Source: Pyricularia pennisetigena (Eukaryota > Ascomycota > Sordariomycetes > Magnaporthales > Pyriculariaceae). From it: DNA of 64,000 bases. Of the stretch, positions 24,658 to 36,666 are shown one piece after another; positions within the stretch are counted from its first letter, which is position 1, and each line of letters opens with the position of its first letter. Below the pieces are notes generated by a model, which searched no databases, had not been told where the DNA came from, and was given only the letters and a program-made list of their open reading frames with translations. Made by a program: the position numbers and the translations under genes. Where the stretch lies: the NCBI RefSeq assembly GCF_004337985.1, contig NW_021940923.1:310001-374000 (forward strand), written 5' to 3'.

Positions 24658-25790
24658 ATGGTTAACCCAAGGCCAGGCGCGGGAAAGGAAATTTATAATT
24701 TTTACCAAAACCTGGTCGCGAATATCGCGATATTGGAGGAACGCATCGCTTAAATACAATTATATTTTTTAAACGCAGGCGCGATCGCGCAAAAACAACG
24801 CCCCAAAAAAAAACCCTTACGTAACCCCCTATTATACGACGGCGCACCGGCTACATTTACAATTTAAAAATAAATTATTTCGTATAAATTAATACGCGAC
24901 GCGGAATTTATCGGAAACCAGCGCGACCAATTCGAATACGTATAATTTAATTTTATTATTATAATATAGGATGTCGTCCGTTTTTTTTACGAGGTAAAGG
25001 GTACCGGAAAGGAATATAACCACGAAGATTTTATCGAATATTTGGGACGTACGTACGACGACCTTTATAAAAAAACCCAAACCTTCGCCGAATTAAAGGT
25101 ATTCCGAATACGATACGGCGAATCGTTCGTACATTTTTTTATTAAATTCGAACGCCTTTTTACTGCGGCCGGGGGTTTCGAATAATTAAACGAAATACGG
25201 GCCAATTATTTGCGTTTCCGGGTCGTTAACCGGATAAAAAAGGCGTCGGTAAAAAAAGGTATCGTTTCCGATTTTTACCACGGATTTATCGTTATATACC
25301 GCTATATCGCCCAAAATTTGGAGGTTATCAATTTGGATAAACGTTTCGGCCAAAAACGGAACGCCCCCCTCCCAAATTCCTTATAAATAGGTTTAAAGGA
25401 CATAATAATAACGGGCGTATTAGCGATAAAAATTGGCCGAAACCGTTATAACGTTGGTAAAAAACGAAAAAAGCGCCGATTGGATGGAAATAAAAGGAAA
25501 AATAAAACTTTATAAATATCCGTTTAAAAATTCCAGCGACGTTATAAAACGGGGGCCTGCTTCCGTTACGGGTCCGCCTCCCATTACGCCCAAAATTACC
25601 AATTTATACCGGTTATACGTCCGACGCCAAGCGACCCCGAAAAAGGAAAAAATTAATTTTGGGCCACAGTTTTAACCCAGGGGAAAACCGACGCGACGGG
25701 CCCGGACCACCCTATAATACGCCAATAAATATAAATCGGAAAAAATAATTAAAAAAAATATAAATTATAATAAATAGGCGACCATTTTTT
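24658..25790 (+). pseudogene. Gypsy 1 gag
   Basis: Starts at a Met at 24658 (VNPRPGAGKEIYNFYQNLV) with a gag-like helical region (YNHEDFIEYLGRTYDDLYKK, about 25010) interrupted by stops. A zinc knuckle at about 25557-25605 reads CFRYGSASHYAQNY: two of its Cys codons are now Tyr (TAC). The same protein is encoded in gypsy 3 (41838 on). Capsid role is from family knowledge. Confidence 0.8.
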
Positions 25791-25829
25791 ATCCCGGTTT
25801 TAATTAATTTAACGAAATTTATTATTATA

Positions 25830-26211
25830 AAAATGGATTTAGGGTGCGAATATTACGCGGTTATAAACAAAAATTGTACCGAAAAATTGGGAATAATAAA
25901 AGTTTTTTTACCGTAAATCCGCCGGTTGGGCACGGTAACGGGATAAATACAAACCGATATACGGGAAATAGGTAATTGCGACGTAAATATCGACGGCTGG
26001 TCCGCGCCGATATCCTTTTATATAATTCCGGGATTAACGCAGGACTTATTCCTGGGATTTTTCTGGATAACCCACCGAAAAATGGTATTTAACCCAAACC
26101 AGGGAAAATTAAAAATAAGGTCCGTTAAAGGGTTATTCGTGCAAAAGCTGTCCCTACGTCCGAAAAACGGGAAACCCACGGTAATTATAGGTAACGTATT
26201 CCTAACCGCGG
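25830..26211 (+). pseudogene. Gypsy 1 aspartic protease, 5' part
   Basis: MDLGCEYYAVINKNC fits the retroviral-type aspartyl protease entry, followed by an ISFYIIPGLTQDLFLGFFWI-like segment. The frame ends at the gypsy 2 insertion point; coding resumes at about 33470. Confidence 0.6.
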
Positions 26212-26667
26212 TGTTACGATCAAGGTATCGGGTAACCTGTTCTTAGGGTAAAAGTACAGTGGGTTAAAGCAACTAAGCGTCTTAACTGGGTAACTGGGGT
26301 TCTTAATAATTGGGGTAAAATTATAATCGTTTTCAAGTAAATATTAAGGTTAACTAGAGTTTAATTGCTGCTAAACAATCCTAAAATCGAATCTATCTAT
26401 ATAATAATAAACGTGCCTTATATAAACTATATTCCGAATATAATCTCCTTTAATTTGTCACAAATCGCAGAAATCACTTCGCCTAATCTGTTATAATTTT
26501 TTAAAAATTATTGAAATCACCTTCTTGGCGATTACGTGGCGTTACGTAATTTCTCCCTTAAATAATCGATATTTTGTTATCGGTAATTTCTTTGGGCGAA
26601 TATCGTTAGGAGGGGTGTAACCCCGCCTGGCTTTATTAATACCGACCCATTTTATTTGGTCGTAACA
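26212..26667 (-). repeat. 3' LTR of gypsy 2
   Basis: 456 bp, TGTTACGATC to GGTCGTAACA. A purine-rich stretch (minus strand TTAAGGAAGGGGAAATTTAA, 26668-26687) adjoins it and is the likely polypurine tract. Differences from the other LTR are almost all C/T or G/A. Confidence 0.93.
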
Positions 26668-26779
26668 TTAAATTTCCCCTTCCTTAACCAAATCCTTTTG
26701 GCCTTTAAATAGTTTATATTCCTTTAATTTTTGTTTTTATTTCCATATTCCTTCTTTGCTAACTTTTTTACGTTATATT

Positions 26780-27300
26780 TAATCGCGTAACCAAATTAAA
26801 ATCTGGTCGTTCGTCGACAAAACGTCGCCACGCTTTCCTTTTTTCCTTATTATCGACCGATATTATCGAAATACCTTCCTACAATTTTTACTGTGCCAAA
26901 GGCGTAGCATTTTATTAAATATTTCCGCAGGATTTTGCTCGTTATATGGAATACGTTCGTTCCAACCGTTTTAATTGCGACGTATTGGGTTTGTCCGCTG
27001 TTTAAATCCGTTACATTGGTCGCCAGCATTCGAAACTGGATACGGAAATTAAAACGCTTAAAAAGCAAATTCACGCGCAGCAAACGAAATTGCTTCGTTT
27101 GCGAAAGCAAAAAAAACTGTGGTTTGAAAAAATAATGCGAACTGTATTTCGCGGGATTAATAATTTGGAAAAATTGGATCGCGTGGAACGTAAAAAAGCA
27201 AAACAGGAGGAGCGGCGGCAATCGTCCGAAATTTTTCCTAAAATATCATTCGAATCGCTTTTTCCGGATTCCAATTTTATTTGGGATTCGACTTTCCCGA
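26780..27300 (+). pseudogene. Antisense coiled-coil frame in gypsy 2
   Basis: On the strand opposite to pol, between pol's end and the 3' LTR, one frame reads STDIIEIPSYNFYCAKGVAF, a stop, PQDFARYMEYVRSNRFNCDV, a stop, then IRYIGRQHSKLDTEIKTLKK and about 60 more charged residues with heptad-like spacing, through FEKIMRTVFRGINNLEKLD and VERKKAKQEE. Only two stops (TAA at CAA-like positions) fall in about 150 codons. The composition is that of a real coiled coil. I recall coiled-coil proteins of this style being common in fungal repeats, but I cannot name a family. Start and end are approximate. Confidence 0.6.
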
Positions 27301-27479
27301 TAAATTTTTTAAATCTTTTTTTGTTAAATAAGATAAATGTTTTTGCGCAATATTCGGTCGGTAAATTGCTTTTATCCGTGTATTTTAATTTGTTAATATG
27401 TGCTAATCGTTTTTTTGTAAATTCGTTTAATGGTATGGTTTCGAATCCTAATCGATCCTTAGTTTTTGGGAATAATAGG

Positions 27480-30400
27480 TGGTATTTTTTTAGGTCGTCC
27501 TTTTTTTTTTGGCTAATTTGCTCGCAGATCCAATTCCTGGTAATATTAACGGAGTGGTTCCTAACAATTTTGGAAGTGGTTAAAGGGTTCCCAAATGTTT
27601 TTTTCGTATCCGTAATTTTCCCATTTAATAAAGTATTTTGTTTTACCGTGGTTGCGTTTATGGTCCAATATTCGTTCGACGTCGTATATTTTTTCTTCGT
27701 CGATTTCGATTATTTTTTATATATTGGTACCGGGTGGTGCTGGTTCCAATAGTAATACGTGGAACGTTGGGTGGATTTTTATAATTCCTGGTAATAACAG
27801 TTTGTAATTGGTTTCGCTAATTTTTTTATCGATTTTAAAAGGTCTAAATTTTTTATAATTAAATTTGCTATTTGGTCGTTGTGTTTTAATATTGCGCCGA
27901 ATAAGGTAAACGTTATTTCCTTCCTGGAAGGATAGTTTTTTTATCCGATATTAGTTAGCGTATTTGGTTATTTTTCTTCGTACAAATTCCAATTCCTGTT
28001 GGAATTTTTAGTGAAATTTTCGTAATTCGTTTGCTTATTTATCGGTTCGTGGGGCCGTAATCGTGGTTTTTGGTTTTCCATATACCGTAAGGTTAAATCC
28101 GTAATTGGTATAAAACGGGGTTATTTTGGTATTTTTATTTTTTAAACTGTTATATGCGAATTATGTTGTGGGTAATAACCGTACCCAATTATCCTGTTTA
28201 TGGTTTATATAGCATTTTAGGTATTGTTCCAATATTTGGTTTGCTCGTTCTATTTATTTATTTATTTGTGGGTGGAATGCTGTAAATAATTTGTAGTCGG
28301 TTCTTAGCTATTCCATTAAAAATTTCCAAAATTTTAATATAAAAAACTTATTTTTATCCGTAATAATGCTTTTTGGAAATCCGTGGTTACTGACAATTAT
28401 TCGTAAAAATATGTAAACGATTTTTTCGGCGTTGCTATTTTCCTTATAAGGTAGGAAATAAACGTATTTAGTAAATTTATCCATTATAACTAATATATTA
28501 TCGTATTTAATTTTAGTAAATAGTTTTTTGGAAGGTGGTAATTTAACGATAAAGTCCATTATAATGGTCTGCCAGGTTTTGTTAGGGGCTGGTAAAAGCT
28601 GTAAAAGCCCGTAAGGTTTGTGTTTGGCGGATTTGCTTTTTGCGCAAAGTTCGCAGTTTTTAATGGTTTTTCGTACTTTTTATCGTATTCCTTTAAAATT
28701 ATGGTGCTGTTTTAGCCGTTTCCATGTTTTGGAAATCCTTTAATATCCGTAAGCTTTATTTTCGTGGATTTTCCGTATTTTTTCTAATATAATTACCGTA
28801 TTGGTCGTTATAAAATTTCGGTAAATTGGTAAAAGGTTTCCGTTATCGTTTGCCGTAAAAATTTTCCGTGTTTTTTCGGGTATTATGTTTTCATAATTTG
28901 GTTTTTTGCTAAAGGCGTCGGCCCTGCCATTTTCTATTCCTTTTCGGTAAATAATTTTAAAATGGAATTTTAATAGGAATTTTGCCCATTTAATTTGTCG
29001 TTTATTTAACATTTTATTAGTGGTAAAATGGGTTAAATTTTTATGGTCCGTATAAATTAATATTTCGTATTTAATTCCGGATAGCTATGGTTTCCATTTT
29101 TCAAATGTTCGGATAATAGCTATAAATTCTTTATCGTGGATTTGGTAATTAAATTCTGGTTTATATAATTTTTGTAAAAAAAAGGTGCAAAGGTGCAGGC
29201 GTCCTTTTTCGTTTCGTTGGCTAAATTGTCCTCCGATTGCGTAGTCGGATGCGTCGGTTTCAATTTCGAAAAATTTCGTTGGGTCTAGTATTTTAAAAAT
29301 CGGTTTTTATACTATTGCATTTCGTAGCTATTCGAAAATTTGCTGTATTTATTCCGTCTATTGGAATTTTAAATCCTTTTTAATTATATTGGTTAATGGG
29401 GTGGCGATCGCGCCGTAACTTTTAATAAATCTTTTATAAAAGTTCACGAATCCAAAAAATGCCCGAACGTTTTTTACATTTTGTGGTTAGGGCCATTCCT
29501 TTATTATTTGGATTTTTAATTTTTCCATCCTAATTTTTCCAGGGGCGATAATATATTTTAGGAAATTAATTTGCTTGCTGTGAAAAATGCATTTTTCGGG
29601 TTTAATTAAAAATTTAACGTTTTATAGCTTTTGTAAAATTGTGTGGACGTATTTTTTATATTTTTCCAACGTTTTGGAAAAAATAAAGATATCGTCCAGG
29701 TAAATAACGATAAAAATATTTAAGCATTCCCTAAAAACGTGGTTAATTATAGTTTAAAAAATTGCGGGGGCGTTAGTGAGACCGAAAAGCATTACCAGGT
29801 ATTCGTAATATCCTCGTCTGGTGCGAAATGCTGTTTTCCATTTTTCGCCTTCCTTTATACGGATTAAATTGTATGTTTTCTTAAAATTTAATATCGTAAA
29901 TTATTATATTTGGTAAAACATATTTCGAAATTCTCCTATTAGTGGGAACGGGTAGCAATTTTTTATTATAATGTCGTTTAATTGTTTATAATTTACGTAT
30001 AATCGTAATTTTCCGTTTTTTTTTGGTACGAAAAGGATTGGGTATCCTGCTAATAATGTCGATGGTTTAATATGACCTTTTTTAAGGTTTTCCGCGAAAT
30101 ATTCGTTTAAAACCTCCATTTGTGTCGGATTTAGACCGTATATTTTGTGGAATTTTGGTTGGGTTCCTTTTTTTAATGGTATTTTGTGGTCGAACGGACT
30201 GTGTTCGGGTAATCCTGTTTTAAGTTTTTGGTTAAATAATCGTGTATAATTTTGGTATTTTTTTGGGATTTTGCCGTTTTTGGTCTGTTTTTTCGTGGTT
30301 TATATTATATGATTGGATCGGTTTTAACCTGTAAATAGTCGCTTTTTTTCCGATATTAGTTCCGGGGTTGGTCGTCCTTCCTATAAATACGCTATTTGTT

Positions 30401-31600
30401 TTATTTAGTCTTTCCGTACCTTATATTTCCTGTATAAACCCTATTATATTGGAGGTCGTTTAATGATTAAATGTTTTTCCTATTAAATTTGGCCTATAGT
30501 CCAATTTATCCGGGGGTTACTCCTTTTAAACTAAGGAATTCCTAAAATTATGTTTTTGTTCCCTATTTCCGTAATATCCAAAATAATTTGTTCTTTTCGT
30601 CTATAGTTTTCCATCCAGAGGTGTACGGTTTTTGTTTCGATGGTACCGTTCCCGTATAAAACTGCCTTTCCTTTTACGGTTTATAATCGATATAATTCTT
30701 CCTTTTATCGCCAAAGTATTCGTCGTTTTTTCACGATTTTTGGAAAAATGTAATTGCTTTATGCTCCGCTATTAAGGAGCGTTTGTATAAGTTTTCTATT
30801 AAATCGTATATTTAGGAATATATATTCGTGTGCTATTTTCGTGGTTTGCGTGGCGTTTAAGGTTTTTTATTCCGTTTTTGTTATTACCGTTTAATACCTT
30901 GTACCGTTTGGCTGTCCTAGTTTTTTGGTTTATTGGATTCGCGTCGTGGGTCCTTATTTTTCTTATTTCGGGGCGTATAGTTGTTTTTAACGTTAATTTT
31001 ATTAAATCGGTACCCTGTTGGTGCAGGCGTTTTTCGTGCGTTTATGGGTATTTCGTTATTTTTAACGTTGGGGTTCCACACAATTTTGGTTATGGGTGCG
31101 GGTCCTGGTTATCGTGATTTCGTTTTGTGCTATACCTGTATTTTGGTTAATATATGTATTTTGCAAATGTTTCGGGTGTATTTGTACCATGGGAATTGTT
31201 TTTGGTTGTAGCATATTATAGGGTAATCGTTATAAAAGGTAAAAATTACCGCTGGTTCGGTGTTAAATCTTATTTTAATTTCCCAATTGGGTAATTTAAT
31301 GGTGGTATATATTTCGTGGATATTTGTTATTTTGCGTCGTCGTGGGAAAAAATCGTGGATTATTTTTCTGTTAAAATGCAGTCCGCAATTGTTTCGAAAA
31401 CATTTTACCCAAAAGATTTTTGTATGTTTGGGATATTTAGTATTTAAAATTGGGTGGTTTCCGAAGGTTGGATCGATTAATCCTATGGGGTTTTGTATTT
31501 GTATTCGAAATAATATTCCGGGAAATTGCACTAATTGGTCGTTTCGGTATAAATCGATAAGTTTTTTTTATATATATAAAGGTTGTTTTCCCTTGCTGCA
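27480..31600 (-). pseudogene. Gypsy 2 pol: protease, RT, RNase H, integrase, chromodomain
   Basis: Right to left: RT with GYPILFVPKKNGKLRLYVNY (about 30040) and the YLDD catalytic motif (about 29700); RNase H/tether region with NKRQIKWAKFLLKFHFKIIY and a following GRADAFSKKP (about 28920-29010); integrase core MDFIVKLPPSKKLF and VIMDKFTKYVYFLPY (about 28490-28560); a chromodomain at about 27540-27700 reading IYDVERILDHK and YFIKWENYGYEKNIWEPFNH. Many stop codons. The chromodomain suggests targeting to methylated heterochromatin (family knowledge). Confidence 0.88.
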
Positions 31601-31899
31601 TTATATGGGTTTGAAAATATAGTTTTTTTTTCGCTAGGTTCGTTTTTTAATTCGTTATTAAATTCGTCCGTTGGGGTTTGTTAGATTATCCGGATGCGGT
31701 GGGTTTGTCCCAATAGTTTTGGTTCTAGTTTTTTTAAGGTATTTAATTCCGTAGGTTCGGGTAATTTGGCGTTTTGCCGGCGTAATTATACCGGTGGTTT
31801 GGTTTTAATAGGTATACGGTTTCCTATTATTAGGGTCCGAATGCTTTTAAATTTTTGTAGGTATTATCCTGCGTCCATTTTTACGCTGTTGTGGATTAT

Positions 31900-32874
31900 G
31901 CAATTATCGTCGTAATATATGGTCCAGCTTTTTAAACTGTATTAATCCGGTAATATTTGTTAATGGGTGGTGGTATTTAATCCTCGTGGTTTTTTAAAAT
32001 CGGGGTGTAAATCCGGAGTGCTTTGGGGACAAAATTTGGTTATATATCCTGGTTTTTCGCATTTAAAGCATTTACCACTTTTGGAATCCTTACGCGGTTT
32101 TTTATATTAGGTTGCGTTAAGGTCCATAAATCCGCTATATATTCCGTAAAAAATACTGTATTGGCGAGGCGGTTTGGGGTATTAATATTTGCGTCCCGTA
32201 TTGGTTTATCGCAAAGTTGGCCCCTATACGCTACGTTTTTCGCGTCGTTCCAATTTCCGTTCGTAAAATCGGTTATCGATTTTAATTACTAATTTTACGT
32301 ATTCGGTTAGGGTATCGGGTCGTTTTTTTTTAATAAATTCGTTTTTAATTTTTTTTTTAAGTCCCGCATAAAAACGTGTTATTAGGGTTTCGGGGCCCCA
32401 TAGTAGTTTGGCGGTAATTTATCGAAATTTACTGGTATATTTGGATGCCGATTTGGTTTGGGTAAGGCGTACTAGCTTACGTTTAATTATACGTTCCTCG
32501 TTTGGGCTGCCGAATATTCCCTTAAAATATTTTTCGAAATTTTCGTAATCGTCGAAAATGCGGTTGGTTTTAACTTTACGGTTTTTTTCCTTATCGTGGT
32601 CCAAATAGTTTCGTAGGATTGGTTCGAATTAGGTAAACGTATCGCCCTTTAATAGCGAAATTGCGTAAATAACCTTTTTTACGTTATTATCGAAATTATC
32701 CTCGTTAAAGTAAAAGTAGGCCCGGGTTCCCGTAAGGAATTCCTGCAGGGTACCTGGGGTGCTATTATAGGGTAATAGTAAAAGGTATTTAATATAATTC
32801 CTATTAATTCGATTAATTTGTTCGGTTATTCGTTCCTGGAATTGTCGATTTTTTGCTTGGAGCGTCGCGACCAT
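31900..32874 (-). pseudogene. Gypsy 2 gag
   Basis: Starts at a Met at 32874 (VATLQAKNRQFQERITEQIN) and includes LTGTRAYFYFNEDNF, a capsid-like region (YFKGIFGSPNEERIIKRKLV, about 32510) and a zinc knuckle at 32027-32075 reading CFKCEKPGYITKFC. The knuckle's His is now Tyr (TAT), a C-to-T type change. Confidence 0.82.
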
Positions 32875-33009
32875 TTAACGCAAAGCGTTAGCGTTGGCCG
32901 GAGCGTTAGTGGTAAAAGGGGTTTAAGGGGTGGTTTTGTTGGAAAATATTATTTCGGCGATATTATTCGGTATATTTTAAGGTAAAATATTGAATAAAAG
33001 CAATTAAAA

Positions 33010-33464
33010 TGTTACGATTAAGGTATCGGGTAACCTGTTTTTAGGGTAAAATACAGTGGGTTAAAGCAATTGAGCGTTTTAACTGGGTAATTGGGGTTTT
33101 TAATAATTGGGGTGAAATTATAATCGTTTTTAAGTAAATATTAAGGTTAATTAGAGTTTGATTACTGTTAAGCAATCCTAAAATCGAATTTATTTATATA
33201 GTAATAAACGTGCCTTATATAGATTATGTTCCGAATGTGATTTCCCTTAATTTGTCACAAATCGCAAAAATCACTTCGCCTAATCTGTTGTGATTTTTTA
33301 AGGATTATTGAAATTACCTTTTTGGCGATTACGTGGCGTTACGTAACTTCTCCCTTAGGTAATCGATGTTCTGTTGTCGGTGATTTCTTTGGGCGAGTGT
33401 CGTTAGGAGGGGTGTGACCCCGCCTGGCCTCATTGGTACCGACCCATCTTGTCTGGTCGTAACA
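33010..33464 (-). repeat. 5' LTR of gypsy 2
   Basis: 455 bp, near-identical in layout to 26212-26667 and followed by the duplication CGCGG. Confidence 0.93.
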
Positions 33465-33499
33465 CGCGGCCCGAAAAGTAAAAAAAAATACGAACGAAT

Positions 33500-36400
33500 A
33501 AATGGAATTCGCTTTTACTTTATTACGAAATATAACCCGGGTTTTAGTTTTAACGGCGGTAAATAAGGGCGACGTAGGGCCCCCGGCGACGTTACCCGCA
33601 AAATTAAAAGGTTTCGAAAATTTATTTAATAACGGTAAAATTTCGGTTTTACCCCCGCATAAGGGCGAATTGGACTATTATATCCGGATCCAAAAGGATA
33701 ACGACGGTAAATCCCCGCCGTTATTATAGGGCCGGTTATACCATATACCGCGCGATTAATTATTAAAATTACGGCGATAAATAATCGATATAATGGATAA
33801 AAAATAAATCCGAATAAACGCGTCGTTAACCGCAACCCCGGTCCTAATAGTCCGGAAAACTTTTGGGAAATGGCGTTTATACGTTAATTATAAAATATTA
33901 AACGCTATTATAATACAGGACCGGTATTTTTTACTATTAATTAAAAAAATACTCCGCTCCTTATCCGGAGCAAAATGGTTTATTAAAATAAACGTGCGCG
34001 TAATTTTCCATAAATTACGCGTGGCCGAAAGGGATAAACATCTTACAATTTTTTGCACAAAATTCGGATTGTTCGAATGGTTAGTATATTTATTCGGATT
34101 AGCGGGCGCCCCGGCCACGTTCCAACGATATATTAACGGCGTTTTCGGGAATATATTAAACGATTATATATTAATATATTTGGACGATATTTTAATATAT
34201 ACGTCCGGTTCCAAAACGGATTATTGGCGGAAAATTACCCACATTTTGGGAAAATTGAAAAAAGCGGGTTTAAATTTAAATTTCGATAAAAACGCGTTCG
34301 CGGTTATTTCCGTTAAATATTTGGGGTTTATTATATACGTTAATATAAACGTGGAAGCCGATCCGGAAAAATTACGCGCGATCCGGGAATGGGAAACCCC
34401 GACGAAATTATAAAAACTACGCGGTTTCCTAAGATTTGCAAATTTTTACCGGGATTTTATAAACGGGTATTCGGGTTTAACGGCGCTTTTATTTCGATTT
34501 ATTAAAAAAGGAATACCGTTTAAATAAATACCGGAGGAGGACGTTACCTTTAAAATATTTAAACAAATATTTTTGCAAACGCTAATATTGGTCCAATAAA
34601 GCGACGAAACGGAAACGAAAATAGAAATAAATTGTTCCGGCGCAATTATCGGGGGGGTATTAATATAAAAAGGGAAAAACGGGTTATAAAAACCGGTAAT
34701 ATTCCATTCCGTTAAATTAACGACGGTTTAACGCAATTATACCATTTACGATAAAAAATTGCTTGCGGTCGTCCATTATTTATAAATATAAAAAGCGGAA
34801 TTACGCAATATCCGTTTTCCTTTTATTATTTTTACGGATTATAAAACGTTCGAATATTTTACGAAACCGAAAATGGTATCGGAACGGCAAATGCGGTAGG
34901 CCGAGGTTTTATCCAAATTTAATTACGTTTTAAAATACCGACTAAGGAAATACGCGATAATCCCCGACGCGTTATCGAAACGGGAGCAGAACGAAACCAG
35001 CGAGGAAAAACGAGCGATAATATTACGCCTAATACCCAGCAAAACCATAATTAGCATTTTTTAAACATTATTACAAAATATATTACCGGCGGTCCCGGAA
35101 AAAATATTTATTTTCCAGTAATTTTATATAGTAGAATTTTGGAACGAGGTAATGGAAAAAAACCCGGTATACGCCCGCAAACGTAACGCGGTTTAACAGA
35201 ATATAAAACAATTCCTACCCGAAACCGAAACGATAGTATAAATAACGGATTATTTAATAAACGCCTCCGGTACGCTATTATATAAAAACCGTTTTTAACT
35301 ACCCAATTGGGAACCCCTAATTACGGCAATTTTGCAACGAACCCACGAATCCCCAATAATTAATTATTGCGGTAAAAATAATATATTTACGATCCTGGTT
35401 CGAAATTACCATTGGGACGGGATGGCCGAATATATCCGACAATTCGTACGCAATTGCGACATATACCGCAAAATAAAACTATCGAAACGACGTAAATAAA
35501 AATTATTATAACCTTTACCAATACCGGACAAATTTTGGAAACAAATTTCCATCGATTTTATAACGGATTTCCCAGGTAATAATGCGGACGCGCCGCGTTA
35601 TATAATGGTTATAATTAATAAATTTTCCAAATATATCCAATTAAAAGCGATGGATTCGATAAAAACCGAAATTTGCGCCGCGAAATTCGTTTCCACTTGG
35701 TGGCGGTTTAAAGATTTTTTTAACGCGATTATATCGGACCGGGGGTCGGATTAGGTAAAAGGTTTTTAATCGGAATTATACCGATAAATAAAAATTTTAC
35801 AATTATTATTAACGTTTTACCACCCAAAAACGGACGGGGGTACGGAACGGATTAATTAGGAAATGCAATATTACCTAAAAGTTTTCGTAATATTCGACCA
35901 AATAAATTAGCCCGGACATTTACCGGCCGTTTAATTAATATTAAATAATAGGAATTCGTTAACCACGGGAATTAATTTTAATAAATTATTATTAAAATAC
36001 GAAATAAACGCGGTCCCGGTAATATAGGCAAACGGACGACCGGGCTTCACGCCCAAAAATCGCGCGAATTTGTTTTTACAGCATTTTAAAAACGGTATAA
36101 ACGTGGCCCACGCCGTTATAACTTATATATAGCAACGTTAAAAAAAAACGCGAATAAAATACGGAAACCGGTGGACCGCTTCAAAATAAGGGATAAAATT
36201 TTTTTCAACCTACGGAACGTTAAAATTAATCGCCCGAATAAAAAGCTTAATTTCGTAACGAATAAATATACGGTCGTAACAATTTTTATACCATTAATAA
36301 TTACGTTAAACGTCCCGAAAGGAATCCACCCCATTTTTTACGTGGAATTAATCGAAAAAACCGCGGACGACCCATTACCGTCCCAAATTCGTACCGATAT

Positions 36401-36656
36401 TAAACCCGGCCCGTTATTAATTTTATCCGATTTAAATAACGAAACCGCGGAAAAATGGGTGGTGGAGGAAATCCTGGCCGCGAAAAACGCAATAAAAAAA
36501 GGACGTAAACGTAAAATTTTGGTAAAATGGAAAAAATATAATAAACCCACGTGGGAGGATTTGGTAACAATGGAAAATATACGGATATTAGACGAATTCG
36601 AAATAAAATGGGGGCCGGCCCAAATAAATAATAACCCAATATCGAAACGACGTTAA
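33500..36656 (+). pseudogene. Gypsy 1 pol: RT, RNase H, integrase, chromodomain
   Basis: RT: a run from 33994 includes FGLFEWLVYLFGLAGAPATF and the catalytic YLDDILIYTSG (about 34176-34210). RNase H lies around 34550-34990. The integrase zinc region at 35335-35480 reads THESPIINYCGKNN and VRNCDIYRK: the second His and last Cys of the HHCC site are Tyr. The integrase core has WKQISIDFITDFPG and ISDRGSD (about 35530-35750). The chromodomain at about 36450-36610 reads EKWVVEEILAAKN and RKILVKWKKYNKPTWEDL. Stops are frequent before 33990 and after 34413; the last 160 codons are open. Confidence 0.9.
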
Positions 36657-36666
36657 CAATTAAATA

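Larger units (their letters stand above)
26212..33464 (-). mobile_element. Gypsy 2: second chromodomain LTR retrotransposon
   Basis: About 7.25 kb, LTRs 26212-26667 and 33010-33464, 5-bp duplication CGCGG (26207-26211 and 33465-33469). Orientation is minus, so the 5' LTR is on the right. Coding order from right to left: gag, protease, RT, RNase H, integrase, chromodomain, followed by a convergent frame on the other strand. It sits between the protease and RT of gypsy 1 and is therefore younger. Confidence 0.93.

Noticed and set aside
27301..27752. Extension of the plus-strand frame over the gypsy 2 chromodomain
   Set aside because: Beyond about 27300 the frame lies opposite the chromodomain and becomes hydrophobic and AT-driven; only the coiled-coil part to its left looks coding.
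30830..31622. Plus-strand frames rich in Phe/Leu/Trp inside gypsy 2
   Set aside because: They lie opposite gypsy 2 gag-pol; the hydrophobic composition is what RIP-mutated antisense codons give.
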